Assembly: GCA_937928545.1 (NCBI GenBank)
Contig: CALGJQ010000007.1
Location: 186,001 to 250,000 of the forward strand
From: an uncultured Verrucomicrobiales bacterium
Lineage (GTDB): Bacteria; Verrucomicrobiota; Verrucomicrobiia; Verrucomicrobiales; Akkermansiaceae
Reading direction: 5' to 3'
Length of the DNA stretch: 64,000 bases
In this document: positions 62,601 through 64,000 of the stretch, piece after piece
Layout of the letters: every line of letters begins with the position of its first letter
How positions within the stretch are numbered: position 1 is the stretch's first letter
Notes under the pieces: generated by a model
The model's database searches: none
The model's input: only the letters and a program-made list of their open reading frames with translations
Told to the model about the DNA's origin: nothing
Translations under genes and position numbers: made by a program

Positions 62601-62613
62601 AAGGCAAGTTTTT

Positions 62614-63426
62614 TTAGGCGAGGGCTTCCTTGATTGCCTTGATCTCTTGGGCCGCGCAGGCGTCGGCATCAGGCTTCGGGAAGACTTCGGCAGAGAGGTA
62701 ACCGGTGTAGCCGACTTGTTTTAGTGCCGCTACGATCGGGGCGGGGTCGGTGTGGCCCATGCCCATCGCGGAGCGATTCGAGTCGGCGTAATGAACGTGG
62801 CCAGTGTGCTTTCCGGCATCGATGATTGCTTGGGCGACGTCAGTCTCTTCGATGTTCATGTGGAATAGGTCGGCGAGGAGAACGATGTTATCTAGGCTGT
62901 TTTCTTCGATGTATTTGGCGCCTTCCGCGAGGTGGTTGATGAGGTTGGTCTCGTAGCGATTGAGAGGTTCGTAAATAAAGGGAACGTCGTACTTCGCGGC
63001 GGCAGCGCCGGCGGCTTTGAGGGCCTCGGCGAGCCAGGTGAGAGCCTGATCGCGGGAGACGTCGCCGCCCCACTTGCCTTGCATCGATCCGAGGATGGCG
63101 GGCGCGCCGAGTTGGCCACCGAATTCGATCATTTTGATGATGAAATCGATAGCCTTTTCGCGAACGGAGGCATCGGGGTCAGTGAGAGAGAGTCCGTGTT
63201 TGACCATGCCAGCGCCGGTGCCGACGGCGGCAATGCCGAGGTCGTGTTCGGTGGCGAGGGCTTTTACTTCATCGATGGTGATAAAGTCGGGTCCGGGGAA
63301 GAAGAGTTCGACGGAGTCGTAGCCGTGTTTTTTTGCTGCGGCGAAGCCTTCGGCGAGAGGTTGTTGAAAGACGAAGGGGCCAGCGGCGGCTTCGGGGACT
63401 TGAGAGAGAGTGATGGCGGATTTCAT
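62614..63426 (-). CDS. sugar-phosphate isomerase/epimerase (xylose-isomerase-like TIM barrel)
   Basis: A 270-residue TIM-barrel protein starting MKSAITLSQVPEAAAGPFVF; the longer frame to 63627 has a low-complexity Ser/Thr/Pro run and is discarded. Metal-site regions are recognisable: FIYEPLNRYET, NIVLLADLFHMNIEE, GHVHYADSNR and GYLSAEVFPKPD, giving Glu, Asp, His and Glu. Such enzymes interconvert ketoses, tagatose/psicose-type sugars or inositol intermediates. Substrate unknown. It is 58 bases from the RbsD/FucU gene. Confidence 0.85.
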   Translation of the reverse strand: MKSAITLSQVPEAAAGPFVFQQPLAEGFAAAKKHGYDSVELFFPGPDFITIDEVKALATEHDLGIAAVGTGAGMVKHGLSLTDPDASVREKAIDFIIKMIEFGGQLGAPAILGSMQGKWGGDVSRDQALTWLAEALKAAGAAAAKYDVPFIYEPLNRYETNLINHLAEGAKYIEENSLDNIVLLADLFHMNIEETDVAQAIIDAGKHTGHVHYADSNRSAMGMGHTDPAPIVAALKQVGYTGYLSAEVFPKPDADACAAQEIKAIKEALA

Positions 63427-63484
63427 GAAAGTTGGATGGTTTGGTTGAGGGGGACTCGGACTAAAGTCCAAGCTCCGTATGGGC

Positions 63485-63895
63485 TTAGACAGATTCGAGG
63501 ATGAGGTTGCCGTAGGCGGTGGGGTCTCCGGTGCGGATGAGGCCGATGGCGTTTGGAACGAGCTTTTTGAAATCGTTGTGGGGGAGTCGTGTGACTTCGA
63601 CTTCGGGATAGAGGCCTTTGAAGCCATCGAACTTTGTGTCGTAGAGGGAGACGACGTCGGCGGGGTTTGTGGTGAGGAATTCCTCAGCTTGCCAGATTTG
63701 GCCGACTTTAAAGTTGTCTTTTAAGACCTCGAGGAGATCGGTGATGAGAGGGATGCCTTTGGTGAGTGAAAGGTCGATGACTTCGATCTCGTTCCAATAG
63801 GGGAAGGCCCAATCGGCGATGACGAGGGTGTTGGTATGGCGGACTCGGGAGAGGAGATCGTTGACGGCGGGATTCAGAATTCCTTCTTGGATCAT
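63485..63895 (-). CDS. RbsD/FucU-family sugar mutarotase
   Basis: A 136-residue mutarotase: N-terminal helix ILNPAVNDLLSRVRHTNTLVIADWAFPYW (RbsD/FucU catalytic Asp and His region), then ITDLLEVLKDNFKVGQIWQAEEF and the closing RTGDPTAYGNLILESV, which holds the conserved Tyr-Asn at the active site. It speeds anomer exchange of a free sugar such as fucose or ribose. Upstream sequence is cut by the window edge, so the first gene of this operon may lie beyond. Confidence 0.88.
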   Translation of the reverse strand: MIQEGILNPAVNDLLSRVRHTNTLVIADWAFPYWNEIEVIDLSLTKGIPLITDLLEVLKDNFKVGQIWQAEEFLTTNPADVVSLYDTKFDGFKGLYPEVEVTRLPHNDFKKLVPNAIGLIRTGDPTAYGNLILESV

Positions 63896-64000
63896 GGCTG
63901 AGGAGAATTTGTCAGACTGATTTAAAATGACCAGAACGAATCAACTGAGGTCAGGATAGGAACCGAGAATTTTGACGAGAGAGCAGTGAGTTTCGAGAGT

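Overview
The window looks like chromosomal DNA of a free-living, aerobic, Gram-negative bacterium of the Verrucomicrobia, probably an aquatic Verrucomicrobiales relative. This is inferred from the gene families: an Alternative Complex III (act) cluster fused to an aa3 oxidase operon, a planctomycete/verrucomicrobial-type cytochrome joined to leucine-rich repeats, an SHD1-type lipoprotein, large secreted VCBS/UnbV and lamin-tail proteins, and DUF6429. Shine-Dalgarno sequences are weak or absent at many starts. No rRNA, tRNA or CRISPR array was recognised.

Layout. 1-4811: the GTPase gene der (cut by the window edge), a Cys-rich small protein, a membrane cytochrome-LRR fusion and midA. 4810-11596: a tightly coupled five-gene operon led by a class A penicillin-binding protein whose transpeptidase motifs are destroyed, ending in a CPA1 antiporter. 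11593-15828: a membrane Cys-pair protein, a large TPR protein, a Dabb protein and a secreted protein. 15917-33224: one 17-kb respiratory operon. It starts behind two tandem CRP-like palindromes, runs actABCDEF, a small membrane protein, a CcoN/CcoO/CcoP-like module, then coxA, coxC, coxD, two tiny membrane proteins and coxB, and stops at a strong terminator. Electrons would pass from quinol through ACIII and c-type cytochromes to the aa3 oxidase. The CcoN-like subunit has lost its oxygen-reducing ligands, so it probably does structural or electron-transfer work.

33363-48320 holds a thioredoxin-fold/SHD1 lipoprotein, three large secreted proteins, an XapX protein, thymidine phosphorylase, two divergent ammonium transporters and a TorF-like porin. 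48584-52545 holds a sigma-70 factor, glnK, a nitroreductase, a GntR regulator and an SMP-30 lactonase. Both amt genes, the porin and glnK each carry a near-consensus sigma-54 (-24/-12) promoter, so they form a nitrogen-limitation regulon visible from sequence alone.

52653-64000 is accessory. After miaA come an intact AbiEi/AbiEii toxin-antitoxin pair with its operator, then wreckage of a restriction-type locus: a frameshifted rhuM, a 26-codon hsdS tail and a 5'-deleted, frameshifted DUF1016 nuclease. A sugar/sugar-acid catabolic set follows (UxaE-like epimerase, zinc dehydrogenase, aldo/keto reductase, sugar-phosphate-isomerase-like protein, RbsD/FucU mutarotase). It is interrupted by an orphan TorD-like chaperone and a RES/Xre toxin-antitoxin module whose start codon lies inside a 36-bp inverted repeat.
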